DNA from: Bacteroidales bacterium
Lineage (GTDB): Bacteria; Bacteroidota; Bacteroidia; Bacteroidales; PUMT01
Reading direction: 5' to 3'
Assembly (NCBI GenBank): GCA_007132225.1
Contig: SLPB01000061.1
Coordinates: 1-61,000 of the forward strand
DNA length: 61,000 bases
Part shown: piece by piece, positions 19,104 through 28,485 of the stretch
Layout of the letters: each line of letters starts with the position of its first letter
How positions within the stretch are numbered: the stretch's first letter is position 1
The notes under the pieces: generated by a model
Told to the model about the DNA's origin: nothing
Databases searched by the model: none
The model's input: only the letters and a program-made list of their open reading frames with translations
Translations under genes and position numbers: made by a program

Positions 19104-19447
19104 ATTTTTTTATCCCTGAGTATATGATGTTTGATGAACCGCTTCTCTTTAACATAAAATTTTTTCCATCTATATAAAATAGGTTAATAAAATTAATAAT
19201 CAATTAATTATCGCTGTAAGGTTATTCATATACAGAATTTCAAAGCCGATGGATCCCCCTGTTTTATATATGTTATTTTGTGAGACTTTAGTATCATGGG
19301 GATTCATCCGTCTGAAAGTATCCGTCTGAAAATATTTTATGTAAATTTGAAATAACTACTTGCAGTTTTTGAATTAAATAATTAAAATGTTAACCGGGAT
19401 ATTTGAATCCGGCTGTTTGCCCTTTCCTTAGCATAAATACTTTTATT
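19104..19447. other. AT-rich intergenic region with a short tandem repeat
   Basis: About 344 bases between ribF and ldcA. It holds the 14-base tandem repeat at 19307-19334 and, eight bases later, a TAAATTTG box (19342-19349) that fits the -7 consensus without a spaced TTTG. No gene is seen. Confidence 0.45.
19307..19334 (+). repeat. 14-base tandem repeat, two copies
   Basis: TCCGTCTGAAAGTA is followed at once by TCCGTCTGAAAATA, 13 of 14 bases identical. It lies directly upstream of a TAAATTTG box and about 115 bases before the LD-carboxypeptidase start, so it could be a pair of regulator sites or a simple duplication. Confidence 0.6.
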
Positions 19448-20362
19448 ATGATTAGTCCACCACCACTTAAGCCATATGATGAAATTGGAATCGTTACCTG
19501 TGCCGGTAAAATTGAAAAAGGAAGCCTCGATGCTGCCATAGTTATTTTGGAAGGATGGGGATTAAAGGTCACTACCGGGAAACATGTTTATGGCAGGTAT
19601 AACCAGTTTGGAGGAACCGACCAGGAGAGAGCAGAGGATCTGCAGTTTATGCTCGATAATCCAGGTATTAAAGCAATATTGTGCTCACGTGGCGGATATG
19701 GAACGCTCAGGATCATTGACAGGATAGATTTTAGTTTGTTCAGGTCCTACCCTAAATGGGTTGTCGGTTACAGCGATATAACCGTCCTGCATAGCCATAT
19801 AAATCAAAACTGCGGCATCGAAACTTTGCATGCCCTTATGCCATCGGAATTATCTCCCAAAAGAGATAAGGTGCTAACCAAAAGATCTGTCGATTACCTG
19901 AGAGAAGCATTGTTTGGAACTCTTCCTGCCTATTACCAGTCAAATCATCACCTCTCAAGAGAAGGGAAGGCTGAAGGGCTTATTACAGGCGGTAATCTCT
20001 CGGTGTTATACAGTTTACTCGGGTCATCATCGTTTCCCGATACCAGGGGCCGGATATTATTTATTGAGGATGTCGACGAATATCATTATCATATTGACAG
20101 GATGATGATTGCCCTTCGCCGTGCCGGAGTTCTTGAGCATGTTGCCGGAATAATTGTGGGTGATATGACAGGCATGAAAGATAATAAGGATCCTTTTGGT
20201 AAAACGGCGCAGGAGATTATTGCTGAAGCAGTTGATGATTTTGACTATCCGGTTTTATTTGGGTTTTCCTCAGGTCATCAGCCTGAGAACCATCCTTTGT
20301 TTCTGGGAAGGGAGGTATCTCTTTTTGTCGGGGAGGCTTCCTGTAGTCTGGCATTTAAATAG
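19448..20362 (+). CDS. ldcA: LD-carboxypeptidase, peptidase family S66
   Basis: A 304-residue serine peptidase that removes the terminal D-Ala from murein tetrapeptides during cell-wall recycling. Visible family blocks are SRGGYGTLR, GYSDIT (which I take as the nucleophile elbow with the catalytic serine), GGNLSVL, IEDVDEYHYHIDRM (acidic member of the triad) and SGHQPENH (histidine). The ORF track starts 15 codons earlier at 19403, but those residues have no counterpart in the family; the second methionine, giving MISPPPLKPYDEIGIV, is the better start. There is no signal peptide, which fits a cytoplasmic enzyme. Confidence 0.92.
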   Translation: MISPPPLKPYDEIGIVTCAGKIEKGSLDAAIVILEGWGLKVTTGKHVYGRYNQFGGTDQERAEDLQFMLDNPGIKAILCSRGGYGTLRIIDRIDFSLFRSYPKWVVGYSDITVLHSHINQNCGIETLHALMPSELSPKRDKVLTKRSVDYLREALFGTLPAYYQSNHHLSREGKAEGLITGGNLSVLYSLLGSSSFPDTRGRILFIEDVDEYHYHIDRMMIALRRAGVLEHVAGIIVGDMTGMKDNKDPFGKTAQEIIAEAVDDFDYPVLFGFSSGHQPENHPLFLGREVSLFVGEASCSLAFK

Positions 20363-20390
20363 TTTAGTTTTCACTCTGAATCTGATATTT

Positions 20391-20762
20391 ATGGCTGAAC
20401 ATAATGAACTTGGAAGACGGGGTGAAGCAGTTGCGCTTAGATATTTAAAAGATAAAGCCTATACCATTCTTGAAAGTAACTGGAGAAGTGGCCATATGGA
20501 GATCGATATAATTGCCAGGAAACATGATGAGCTTATTATTGCTGAGGTAAAAACGCGGAGGAAGAATTCACTGGCAACGTTGGATGAAGTTGTAAATAAA
20601 AGAAAACAGAACCTGTTGATTAAAGCTGCCAATTCGTATATTGGGAAAAGCAACCTGAATCTCGATGTTCGTTTTGATATATTGATTGTTATCTTTTCTA
20701 ATATGTCCGGTGCCAGGGTTTATCATATTGAAAATGCTTTTTATCCAACCCTGAGGAGCTAG
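20391..20762 (+). CDS. YraN/UPF0102 family endonuclease-like protein
   Basis: A 123-residue protein of the restriction-endonuclease-like UPF0102 family. It has the opening GRRGEAVALRYL, then the putative metal-binding pattern EIDIIARK with EVKTR downstream (E, D, ExK). Its biochemical role is not firmly known. The ORF in the track begins at 20196 inside ldcA; the ATG at 20391 gives the usual family start MAEHNELGRRGE, 28 bases after the ldcA stop, so the two genes are probably an operon. Confidence 0.88.
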   Translation: MAEHNELGRRGEAVALRYLKDKAYTILESNWRSGHMEIDIIARKHDELIIAEVKTRRKNSLATLDEVVNKRKQNLLIKAANSYIGKSNLNLDVRFDILIVIFSNMSGARVYHIENAFYPTLRS

Positions 20763-20919
20763 GGAAGAAAAGTACCACCGTGGCTTCAACATTTTCAGGT
20801 GTTTGTTACTGACTGACGGAGCATTGCAAGCATATTTTATTTAAATCATTGGTTTTGCAAACCTTGACGTAACAATATTTTCATGGACGATTTATCCGCT
20901 AAATAAAGTAAATTTTTTT

Positions 20920-21273
20920 ATGGACATAGAAATGATCAGAGAATACTGTCTTTCAAAAAAAGGGGTGACCGAAGAGCTTCCATTCAATGAAACCACCCTT
21001 GCTTTCAAAGTTATGGGCAAAATATTTGTTTTAACCTCGCTGGAAGGTGCTTTAGCTCTAAATCTCAAATGTGACCCTGCCAAAGCTGTTGAGCTGCGGG
21101 AAAATTATCCAGCCGTGCAGCCCGGCTACCATATGAATAAAAAACATTGGAACACTGTATATGTAGATGGCAGCATGAGGGAAGAGCTGATCACCGGGCA
21201 AATTGACCACTCTTACGATCTGGTTGTAGCCGGACTGACCAAAAAGGCAAAAGTTCAATTAAGATCTCTCTGA
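20920..21273 (+). CDS. MmcQ/YjbR family protein
   Basis: A 117-residue protein with the typical order CLSKKGVTEELPF, a middle TLAFKVMGKIFVL, the LKCDP turn, and HMNKKHWNTVYVDG with the C-terminal SYDLVVAGL. The fold resembles CyaY and a DNA-binding role has been suggested for some members, but function is unsettled. It is a complete single-domain protein. It stands 157 bases after yraN and converges on the LuxE-like gene. Confidence 0.88.
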   Translation: MDIEMIREYCLSKKGVTEELPFNETTLAFKVMGKIFVLTSLEGALALNLKCDPAKAVELRENYPAVQPGYHMNKKHWNTVYVDGSMREELITGQIDHSYDLVVAGLTKKAKVQLRSL

Positions 21274-21396
21274 CCGGGCTTATCAGGGAGAGGGGTATTG
21301 TTACCCGGGACTTAAGGGTAAAATATCTGCCGGTAAAAAGATTGAAAATATTGCACGGACACTTTAATGGGGTAAAAACTAACGCCTAATTTACTG

Positions 21397-22413
21397 TTAA
21401 TCAATTAGTAAATTACAGCCTCTTATTTCAGAATTGTCAAAGCGGCCCAATATCTCAAATTTCCCGCAGGGAAGGTTCTTGCCAATATCTGCTGTTTCAA
21501 GGAAAGCACACGAGTCAATGTTTGCAAGGTCTATGATGTTCACCCCACCGCTTCTTCCGGTCTCAATACAGGTGAAAGGGTCATACAAATCCCTTATCAT
21601 TATCTTCATCCAGGGCGGTGAGCTGAATTTTCCTTCTGATTTTGAATAGGCCTGGGATAATAACTCGGTCATACCATATTCAGAATGTATCTTTTCTAAG
21701 CCCAGACCGGATTTTAATATGGAATGTAGCTCTTCTCTTATAATCTCCTTTCTTCTTCCTTTCATGCCCCCTGTTTCCATTATAATTGTGTTTTTTAATT
21801 TAAGGTTTTGTTTTTCCGCCAGATCAATCAGGGCAAAGCTTACCCCAAGTAAAAGGATTCTTTGGTTTTCTGATTCAAGCTTTTTTAAAGTTGAGCCAAG
21901 TTTGTTCAAATCATCAAGGTAAAAGCCACTTTGGGGGTGCCTGCTATCTGTGATAAGTTTCCCGGCCATATAAACCAGGGATGAATCTCCTCTTTCCAGG
22001 TAGGAGGGCAGCAGGGCGATAATGCAATAATCACCCGGCTCTCCGTAAAATAAATTAAAGCATTTTAAAAAGCTTGTTTTGTAAAGATTGATATCAGTTA
22101 AATAATGGCTTGATGGTACACCATAATCTGTACTGCTGCTTTTAAATACCATTTTGACCGGATCATGTGATGTAACGATTTTCTGTGTCTTAAAAAAAGA
22201 TACCGGGAGGCATGGTATATCCTCCAGTGAGGTTATACCCCGGGGATTAATTCCCAGAAGATCAATGTAGTGTTTGTAAATCCTGTTTTTTTGAGACTGG
22301 AAACAGAATATTTCCCAGGCCAGATCTTCAAATTCCCGGTTGGACGATATACGGAAAATTTTACTTTTCAGGGCCTCCCGCTTATCAGTACTCATCTTTT
22401 TATGGTTCATCAT
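21397..22413 (-). CDS. LuxE-like acyl-protein synthetase / adenylate-forming protein
   Basis: A 338-residue protein of the LuxE/acyl-protein synthetase family, a short branch of adenylate-forming enzymes. A glycine-poor phosphate-loop equivalent FKSSSTD lies near 90, ETGGMKGRR near 210 and HSEYGMTELLSQAY near 240, the last matching the YGxTE motif that closes over the adenylate. In luminous bacteria LuxE activates fatty acids, but no luxABCD genes are nearby. In Bacteroidota such genes are usually taken to activate an unknown acid, perhaps for cell-envelope lipid or exopolysaccharide synthesis. It is divergent from the cyclase-HD gene with 139 bases between. Confidence 0.8.
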   Translation of the reverse strand: MMNHKKMSTDKREALKSKIFRISSNREFEDLAWEIFCFQSQKNRIYKHYIDLLGINPRGITSLEDIPCLPVSFFKTQKIVTSHDPVKMVFKSSSTDYGVPSSHYLTDINLYKTSFLKCFNLFYGEPGDYCIIALLPSYLERGDSSLVYMAGKLITDSRHPQSGFYLDDLNKLGSTLKKLESENQRILLLGVSFALIDLAEKQNLKLKNTIIMETGGMKGRRKEIIREELHSILKSGLGLEKIHSEYGMTELLSQAYSKSEGKFSSPPWMKIMIRDLYDPFTCIETGRSGGVNIIDLANIDSCAFLETADIGKNLPCGKFEILGRFDNSEIRGCNLLID

Positions 22414-22552
22414 GTTGCAAATTAATATTAATCTTTCAGATTAATAATAGTTATTGAATGATTTCGTTTATTATATTTATGACCATAAACCAGTTTTAAT
22501 CCCTGTTTTATAAGCGAAAGCCACAGTTATTTGTAATACCAAAGCAATATAG

Positions 22553-23953
22553 ATGGAAAAATATCAAAAAAAGGAATTATTAAAAAGGATTGCCAGACTT
22601 GTAAAGCAAAATAAGGAACTTAATGAACAGTTGCGACAGCTTTCCGAGGGTAACAGGAAACTGGAAAGCCTGGTTGAAAATTATGAGCGTAAGCTTTCCC
22701 GTATTAAGTCCCCTGGTCATGAAGAGGATTCAAAGGCTGATGTTAGCGGTATACTCAAGTTTAAAATGGGAACGGTGCTGTTTGCCAACATTCATGGCTT
22801 TGCCAAGCTGACTGAAAATATGGACACACAGGGATTAATGGACGAACTTGATGAGCTGTTTTTTCATTTTGACCAGATAGTTAAGAAATTCAAACTGGAG
22901 AAGATAAAAACTATAGGTGACTCATATATGTGTGCAGGAGGGGTACCCCTAAAAAATAGCACTAACCCCATTGATGTGGTATTAGCCGCATTGGAGATGA
23001 ATAAATACCTTGGAGAACTGAAATCAGGATCAGACAAAAACAAGGTATGGGATATCCGCATAGGAATACATACAGGATCGGTTACAGCCATTGCAAGCGG
23101 AAAGAAAAAAATTTCCTGGGAGCTGAAAGGCGACACAGTCAATATTGCCAGCAGGCTGAGCTCTTCCTGTAGTAATGATAGAATAAATATTTCAGATAAT
23201 ACTTACGAGCTGATAAAGGAATTTTTTACATGTGAATATAACGGGAAAATACCGGTCAAATATCTGGGAAACCTTTCCATGTATTATGTGAAGGGGATCA
23301 TTCCCGATATTTCACTCGATGGTAAAGGCATATTTCCCAATAGTAAGTTTGGCACTAAGTTTAAACTCATTCAGTTTAGCGATATGCAGGAGTTAATTCT
23401 TGATAAGCTTGAAAAGGAATTACCCCGGCACCTTTACTATCATAATGTTAAGCACACCATTGATGTGGTTACCGAGGTTGAGCTATTAGGCTGGGCTGAA
23501 GGTGTGGATGAAGAAGATGTTTTATTGCTGAAAACTGCTGCACTTTTTCATGATGCCGGGCACACCGTGGGATATGATAATCATGAAGCTATTGGGTGCA
23601 GTATTGCAAGAGATTTTCTGCCTGGTTATAATTATACACCGGCTCAGATCGAACGGATTTGTGAGCTTATAATAGCTACCCGGATGCCACCCAGGCCAAA
23701 AAACCTGCTTGAAAAAATAATTTGCGATTCCGATCTTGATTACCTTGGCCGCAGCGATTTTATTCCCGTTTCAAATAATTTGTATGAAGAGCTGAAAGAA
23801 CAGAACAAAATAGGAACCCTTAATGACTGGAATAAATTACAGATCAAATTTATTTCCGGTCATCAATATTTTACTGAAACAGCCCGTAACCTTCGTGAAG
23901 TAAATAAACAAAACCAGATAGAGCGTATAAAACAACTTATTAAGCAGGATTAG
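22553..23953 (+). CDS. Class III nucleotide cyclase domain fused to an HD phosphohydrolase domain
   Basis: A 466-residue cytoplasmic protein. Residues 5-55 form a charged coiled coil; about 70-245 is a class III cyclase homology domain; about 290-440 is an HD domain with HNVKHTIDVV, ALFHDAGH and DSDLDYLGR. In the cyclase, the second metal aspartate (TIGDSYM, D123), the adenine-selecting lysine position (K119) and NIASR are present. The first metal aspartate of the usual FADIxGFT motif is Asn (LFANIHGF, N79). Catalysis is therefore doubtful and the domain may only bind nucleotide, while the HD domain looks intact and could hydrolyse a phosphoester signal. No sensor or membrane segment is seen. 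Confidence 0.85.
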   Translation: MEKYQKKELLKRIARLVKQNKELNEQLRQLSEGNRKLESLVENYERKLSRIKSPGHEEDSKADVSGILKFKMGTVLFANIHGFAKLTENMDTQGLMDELDELFFHFDQIVKKFKLEKIKTIGDSYMCAGGVPLKNSTNPIDVVLAALEMNKYLGELKSGSDKNKVWDIRIGIHTGSVTAIASGKKKISWELKGDTVNIASRLSSSCSNDRINISDNTYELIKEFFTCEYNGKIPVKYLGNLSMYYVKGIIPDISLDGKGIFPNSKFGTKFKLIQFSDMQELILDKLEKELPRHLYYHNVKHTIDVVTEVELLGWAEGVDEEDVLLLKTAALFHDAGHTVGYDNHEAIGCSIARDFLPGYNYTPAQIERICELIIATRMPPRPKNLLEKIICDSDLDYLGRSDFIPVSNNLYEELKEQNKIGTLNDWNKLQIKFISGHQYFTETARNLREVNKQNQIERIKQLIKQD

Positions 23954-23998
23954 GCCCTAAGCTTAAGCTCATCCTCAATACAATTTGAGGTAAATCAA

Positions 23999-24027
23999 GT
24001 GAGCCTGACCATCAGGGTCAAACTCAC
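23999..24027. terminator. Hairpin between convergent cyclase-HD and pgk genes
   Basis: GTGAGCCTGACC, loop, GGTCAAACTCAC: a 12-base stem with a two-base internal mismatch and a loop of about five bases. There is no clean T run on either side, so it may be a terminator or another RNA hairpin. It lies 45 bases past the cyclase stop. Confidence 0.35.
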
Positions 24028-24094
24028 CTTCAAATTAATCTGCCCCTTTATGCAGATTAAATGTCCCGGGAGAAAAGGTGACACTCTTCCGGAT

Positions 24095-25282
24095 CTAGCC
24101 TCTAATGGCAGTTATTCCGGGTAGCTCACGGCCCTCCATGTATTCAAGCATTGCACCGCCTCCTGTGGAAACAAAGCTTACCTGGTCTGCCAGTTTATAT
24201 TTATTAATTGCAGAAACCGAGTCTCCTCCTCCTATTAGGCTGAATGCTCCCTTATCTGTTGCTTCAGCAATTGCCAGGGCTACACTTTTTGTGCCGGCTT
24301 CAAATTTTTCCATTTCAAACACTCCCATAGGACCGTTCCAGAGGATGGTTTTGGATTCTCTTATAATATCCGCTATTTTATTAATGGATTCCTGGCCAAT
24401 ATCCAGTCCCATCCAGCCATCGGGCACCTCATCAATAGGTGTTTCCTTTGTTGATGCATTGGCATCAAACTTGTCGGCAACGATATTATCTGTGGGAAGT
24501 ATAAGATTAACGTTTTTTGCCTTTGCCTTTTCTATAAGATCACGTGCAATATCCAGCTTGTCTTCTTCAACAATAGATGCTCCTATCTTCCCTCCCTTAG
24601 CTTTAACAAATGTGTAGGTCATGCCCCCGCCAATAACAAGGTTATCTACCCGTTCCAGCAGGTTCTCAATGATAAGGATTTTGTCGGATACCTTTGCTCC
24701 TCCCATAATTGCTGTAAAAGGGGACTGAGGATCTTCAAGAATTTTGTCCATGCTGTTAAGTTCGCTTTCAATGAGATAGCCAAACATTTTATCTTCAGGA
24801 AAGAATTTGGCAATTATAGCAGTTGAAGCATGTGCGCGGTGGGCAGTTCCAAATGCATCATTAACATAAACATCTGCCAGTGATGCCAGTTCAGCAGCAA
24901 ATTCCTCGTTTCCCTTCTTCTCTTCTTTATGGAATCTCAGGTTTTCCAAAAGTAGAATCTCTCCGGACTTAAGATTTTTTGCCATCTCCAGGGGAACATT
25001 TCCAATACAGTCATTTGAAAATTTTACCGTGGTGCCGGCCAATTTTGAAACATGCTTAACAAGATGCTTGAGTGAAAACTTCTCTTCAAAACCTGTCTCC
25101 GGCCTTCCAAGATGAGACATAAGAATTACAGAACCTCCCGAAGAAAGAATTTTTTTTATGGTTGGCATGGCTCCCCTGATACGTGTATCATCTGTTATTT
25201 CAAGTTCACTGTTAAGGGGTACATTGAAATCCACCCTGACCAGTGCTTTTTTCTTCTTAAAGTTGTAATTTTCAATTTTCAT
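24095..25282 (-). CDS. pgk: Phosphoglycerate kinase
   Basis: A 395-residue glycolytic enzyme that transfers phosphate from 1,3-bisphosphoglycerate to ADP. The first block is [12 protein letters not shown], followed by LMSHLGRP (substrate binding), [11 protein letters not shown], and the C-terminal nucleotide-binding stretch [11 protein letters not shown] with a final glycine-rich STGGGAMLE. Length and all blocks are normal. It is a single gene, divergent from the DNA polymerase III delta' gene. Confidence 0.98.
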   Translation of the reverse strand: MKIENYNFKKKKALVRVDFNVPLNSELEITDDTRIRGAMPTIKKILSSGGSVILMSHLGRPETGFEEKFSLKHLVKHVSKLAGTTVKFSNDCIGNVPLEMAKNLKSGEILLLENLRFHKEEKKGNEEFAAELASLADVYVNDAFGTAHRAHASTAIIAKFFPEDKMFGYLIESELNSMDKILEDPQSPFTAIMGGAKVSDKILIIENLLERVDNLVIGGGMTYTFVKAKGGKIGASIVEEDKLDIARDLIEKAKAKNVNLILPTDNIVADKFDANASTKETPIDEVPDGWMGLDIGQESINKIADIIRESKTILWNGPMGVFEMEKFEAGTKSVALAIAEATDKGAFSLIGGGDSVSAINKYKLADQVSFVSTGGGAMLEYMEGRELPGITAIRG

Positions 25283-25356
25283 GATTTGTATAGGTTTAAG
25301 TAAAAATTTTATTTTGTCCGGATGTTAATATTTTAACGACTAACATTAAACTTATG

Positions 25357-25364
25357 CAAAAGTA
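25357..25364 (-). promoter_or_regulatory. Possible -7 box of the pgk promoter
   Basis: On the minus strand the sequence reads TACTTTTG, matching TAnnTTTG, about 75 bases before the pgk start. The nearest upstream TTTG is about 30 bases away, longer than the usual spacing, so the match could be chance. Confidence 0.3.
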
Positions 25365-25527
25365 AAAAACTATTTTTTATTTTACCTTTGTCTCCAAATG
25401 ATCTTGCAAATAATTAGTCGTTATTTTTTATTAAAAATGGCCAAGTTGGCTTAAAGCCTTGAAAAGTCAGGACTTCCCCGTTTAACTTACAGAAAATGTG
25501 TCTGATAACCATAATTTTTATATATAA

Positions 25528-26658
25528 ATGCAATTTAAAGATATAATAGGCCAGTCAGAAGTAAAAACCAGCTTATTACATATTGCAAATGAGCGAAGGG
25601 TCCCTCATGCACTCCTGTTTGCGGGAAATGAGGGTGCCGGTATGCTGGGCCTTGCTATAGCTTTTGCCAGGTACCTGAATTGTGAAAATCCGCAGGAAAC
25701 AGATTCATGCCAGGAGTGCAGTTCATGCAGAAAATATAGCAAAATAATTCATCCGGATTTACATTTTGTTTTTCCGGTCGCTTCAACAAAAAATTCCGGG
25801 AGTAATCCTGTTAGTGATGATTTTTTGACGGTTTGGCGTGAATCAGTACTTTCAAATCCATACATGGGACTTTTTCAATGGTATGAATATATGGGTGTTG
25901 AGAATAAGCAGGGAACAATAACCAGGAATGAGAGTATTCAAATAATAAGGAAACTATCTTTAAAGAATTTTGAAGCAACATATAAAGTAATGATCATATG
26001 GATGGCTGAAAAGATGAATATGTATTCTGCCAATAAATTACTTAAAATCCTTGAAGAACCTCCTGAAAATACGGTGTTTATCCTGATCGCCGAAAATACT
26101 GACCAGATCATTCCCACCATATTATCCCGTACCCAGCTTATAAGGATACCCAGGATTGATAAAATTAGTATGGCAAATGCATTAAAAGATAATTATGATA
26201 TAAGGGACCAGGATCAAATAGATGGTCTGGTGAGACTTGCCGAGGGTAATTTTCTTACGGCAATAGAAGCGGTTAAAGAAACAGAAGAGATTAGCTATCA
26301 TTTTGATATGTTTGTGAAGTTGATGCGGTTGTGTTTTTCGGTTGATATTGTGGGGATATCTTCCTGGATTGATGAAATGGCTAAACCGGGAAGGGAAGTC
26401 CAAAAGCAATTTTTTCAGTATGCTTTGCGTCTTATACGTGGAAACTTTATATTGAATGTAAAAGCAGGTGATATAGATCTTTTATCGGGTGAAGAGAAAA
26501 ATTTTTCATCCCGGTTTTCTAAATTTATTCATCCCGGGAATGTTTTTCTTATAAGTGATGAATTGAATAAGGCCTGTACTCACATTGAATATAATGGTTA
26601 CAGCCGGCTTGTTTTTTTTGACCTGGCATTGAAAATGGCCAGATTATTAAAGGCTTAG
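25528..26658 (+). CDS. holB: DNA polymerase III delta' subunit (clamp-loader AAA+ protein)
   Basis: A 376-residue protein starting MQFKDIIGQSEVKTSL, typical of clamp-loader subunits. The phosphate loop is degenerate (GNEGAGMLG, no GKT/S), as is normal for delta', which does not hydrolyse ATP. Four cysteines in NCEN..SCQECSSC form the zinc module. LLKILEEPPENTVFIL and ILSRTQLIRIP mark the arginine-finger region. It helps load the sliding clamp at replication forks. The gene heads a plus-strand run with ricT, gldH, trmB and an alkyltransferase-like gene. Confidence 0.9.
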   Translation: MQFKDIIGQSEVKTSLLHIANERRVPHALLFAGNEGAGMLGLAIAFARYLNCENPQETDSCQECSSCRKYSKIIHPDLHFVFPVASTKNSGSNPVSDDFLTVWRESVLSNPYMGLFQWYEYMGVENKQGTITRNESIQIIRKLSLKNFEATYKVMIIWMAEKMNMYSANKLLKILEEPPENTVFILIAENTDQIIPTILSRTQLIRIPRIDKISMANALKDNYDIRDQDQIDGLVRLAEGNFLTAIEAVKETEEISYHFDMFVKLMRLCFSVDIVGISSWIDEMAKPGREVQKQFFQYALRLIRGNFILNVKAGDIDLLSGEEKNFSSRFSKFIHPGNVFLISDELNKACTHIEYNGYSRLVFFDLALKMARLLKA

Positions 26659-26817
26659 CTTTTTTAGATTTTTGTACTTTTGCTGCTCACATATTCTAAT
26701 CATACTTTTTATATCCGGGTTATGAATCTCAGTAATCTCAGTAAAAATATTTGGCCCGGGAATTTTGTGGATATAAAAATTAAATGTTGGTTGCCAGCAA
26801 AAAATAATTAATTTGAT

Positions 26818-27981
26818 ATGACTACATATTTCAGAGGATGTCCTGCCATAATGACCGAATCGGGGCATGAACAAAAGAAAATATGTTCATGCAACAGCCT
26901 GGAGGTATTTGACTGGCTGGCTGATTTTAAAGATATGGCAGTTAGTCACGATATTATTGAGATAAGGTTTAAAAATACGAGAAAGGGGTTTTTTTTAAAT
27001 GGCAATCAGTTAGTGCTCAAGCAGGGTGATATTGTAGCAGTGGAGTCTTCGCCAGGCCATGATATAGGTGTTGTTTCGTTGCGCGGGGAGCTTGTTCTGG
27101 AACAAATGAAAAAATATAATGTTTCCCCTGACAGTGCAAACCTCAGGAAAATATACCGCAAGGCCAAACCGGCAGATCTGGAAAAATGGAAGGAATCTAT
27201 TCTGTTAGAGATGCCTACTATGCTTAAGGCCCGTGAGATTACCGAATCGATGAAACTTAATATGAAGATAAGTGATGTCGAATACCAGGGAGACAATACC
27301 AAAGCTATCTTTTATTATATTGCTGAAGAGAGAGTTGATTTCCGCGAGCTTATTAAAGTATTGGCCGAAGAGTTTCGTATTCGTATTGAGATGAAACAGG
27401 TTGGTGCCAGGCAGGAGGCCGGGCGCATCGGAGGCATTGGTGTTTGTGGACGGCAGTTGTGTTGCAGCTCATGGCTGGTGAATTTTAAATCGGTTACAAC
27501 AAATGCAGCAAGGATTCAGGATATTTCTCTTAATCCGCAGAAACTGGCCGGGCAATGCAGTAAATTAAAATGCTGCATCAATTATGAGGTCGTAACATAT
27601 AGTGACGCGAAAAGAGGGTTTCCTGAGCTGAACAAGGTGCTGGAAACCAACGAAGGGAAATATTACTTTCAAAAAGCTGAGATTTTTAAAAAATTAATCT
27701 GGTATTCCGACAATCCTGATTCAAATTTCAAGATGGTGCCCCTTACTATACAACGGGTCAAAGAGGTAATTACGCTAAATAAAGAAGGCAGGAAACCTGA
27801 TAAGCTTTTAGAGGACAATAACAATAATTACCCGGAAGTTACAAAAGAGAATGATTTTTTGATCAATGAAAGTATAACACGCTTTGATAATGCCGTGGAG
27901 TCAAGGGGAAGGAAAAAAAAGAAAAAAAGGAAAAAAAATAGTAAGTTCAAAGGACAAAATAATGGCAAGCAAAAGCTTTAA
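26818..27981 (+). CDS. ricT: PSP1-domain protein, RicT/YaaT-like
   Basis: A 387-residue protein with the PSP1 C-terminal domain (about 90-180) and a conserved cysteine cluster, CGRQLCCSSW and CSKLKCC, near 207-260. In Bacillus, RicT joins RicA and RicF in an iron-sulfur complex that affects RNase Y-dependent RNA processing; those partners are not in this window. The C-terminus is a strongly basic tail of lysine and arginine runs (RKKKKKRKK), perhaps for RNA or membrane contact. The start is uncertain between 26818 and a second ATG at 26851. The end overlaps gldH by 20 bases, so translation is probably coupled. Confidence 0.87.
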   Translation: MTTYFRGCPAIMTESGHEQKKICSCNSLEVFDWLADFKDMAVSHDIIEIRFKNTRKGFFLNGNQLVLKQGDIVAVESSPGHDIGVVSLRGELVLEQMKKYNVSPDSANLRKIYRKAKPADLEKWKESILLEMPTMLKAREITESMKLNMKISDVEYQGDNTKAIFYYIAEERVDFRELIKVLAEEFRIRIEMKQVGARQEAGRIGGIGVCGRQLCCSSWLVNFKSVTTNAARIQDISLNPQKLAGQCSKLKCCINYEVVTYSDAKRGFPELNKVLETNEGKYYFQKAEIFKKLIWYSDNPDSNFKMVPLTIQRVKEVITLNKEGRKPDKLLEDNNNNYPEVTKENDFLINESITRFDNAVESRGRKKKKKRKKNSKFKGQNNGKQKL

Positions 27982-28462
27982 AAGATTTTTCTTCCGGGTA
28001 TTTAAATACACCCTTGCAGGCTTATTCTTCGGAGTGCTTATTTCCTGTGACCAGGATCTTGTTTACGAGGAAAATGAACGTATCCCGGGCAATAAATGGA
28101 ACCGTTATCACATTCCCGTCTTTGAGGTCGGAATTTCTGATACCCTTGAAGCGCATGACCTTATTATAAATATTAGAAATACAGGCGAATACCCAATGGA
28201 GAATCTTTTTTTATTTATTTCGGTTAAAGCTCCGGGGGGAGCATCCACAAGGGACACCATTGAACTTTCTTTAGCTGAATCCTCCGGCAGATGGAAAGGC
28301 AGGGGGTTTGGCAGTATCTGGCAAAACAGGTTTTATTACAGGCAAAACGTCCGTTTTGCCGAAAAGGGTAAATTTATTTTCCAGGTGGAGCAGGCTATGA
28401 GGATTGAAGATTTGCCAGGGATTGTAGATGTGGGATTAAGGGTGGAAAAGTCGAAGCGTTAA
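27962..28462 (+). CDS. gldH: Gliding motility lipoprotein GldH
   Basis: A 166-residue lipoprotein. The ORF track begins at 27884, but the first 26 codons are the ricT tail read in another frame; the ATG at 27962 gives MASKSFKRFFF, a hydrophobic stretch and the lipobox GVLISC. The remainder is a single beta-rich GldH domain with IPVFEVGISDTLEAHDL and IRNTGEYPMENLFLF. GldH is required for gliding in Flavobacterium, yet is also conserved in many non-gliding Bacteroidota. Its overlap with ricT and the 23-base gap to trmB suggest one operon. Confidence 0.9.
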   Translation: MASKSFKRFFFRVFKYTLAGLFFGVLISCDQDLVYEENERIPGNKWNRYHIPVFEVGISDTLEAHDLIINIRNTGEYPMENLFLFISVKAPGGASTRDTIELSLAESSGRWKGRGFGSIWQNRFYYRQNVRFAEKGKFIFQVEQAMRIEDLPGIVDVGLRVEKSKR

Positions 28463-28485
28463 CATTGATTTAAGTAATTAAAGAA

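Noticed and set aside
20196-20390. N-terminal extension of YraN in the ORF track
   Set aside because: It is ldcA read in another frame; the family start is the ATG at 20391.
21397-22413. LuxE similarity suggesting a bioluminescence operon
   Set aside because: No luxA, B, C or D homologue is in the window; LuxE-like genes occur widely in non-luminous Bacteroidota.
25441-25460. Short palindrome GGCTTAAAGCC upstream of holB
   Set aside because: Five-base arms only, in AT-rich DNA and without a nearby promoter match; consistent with chance.
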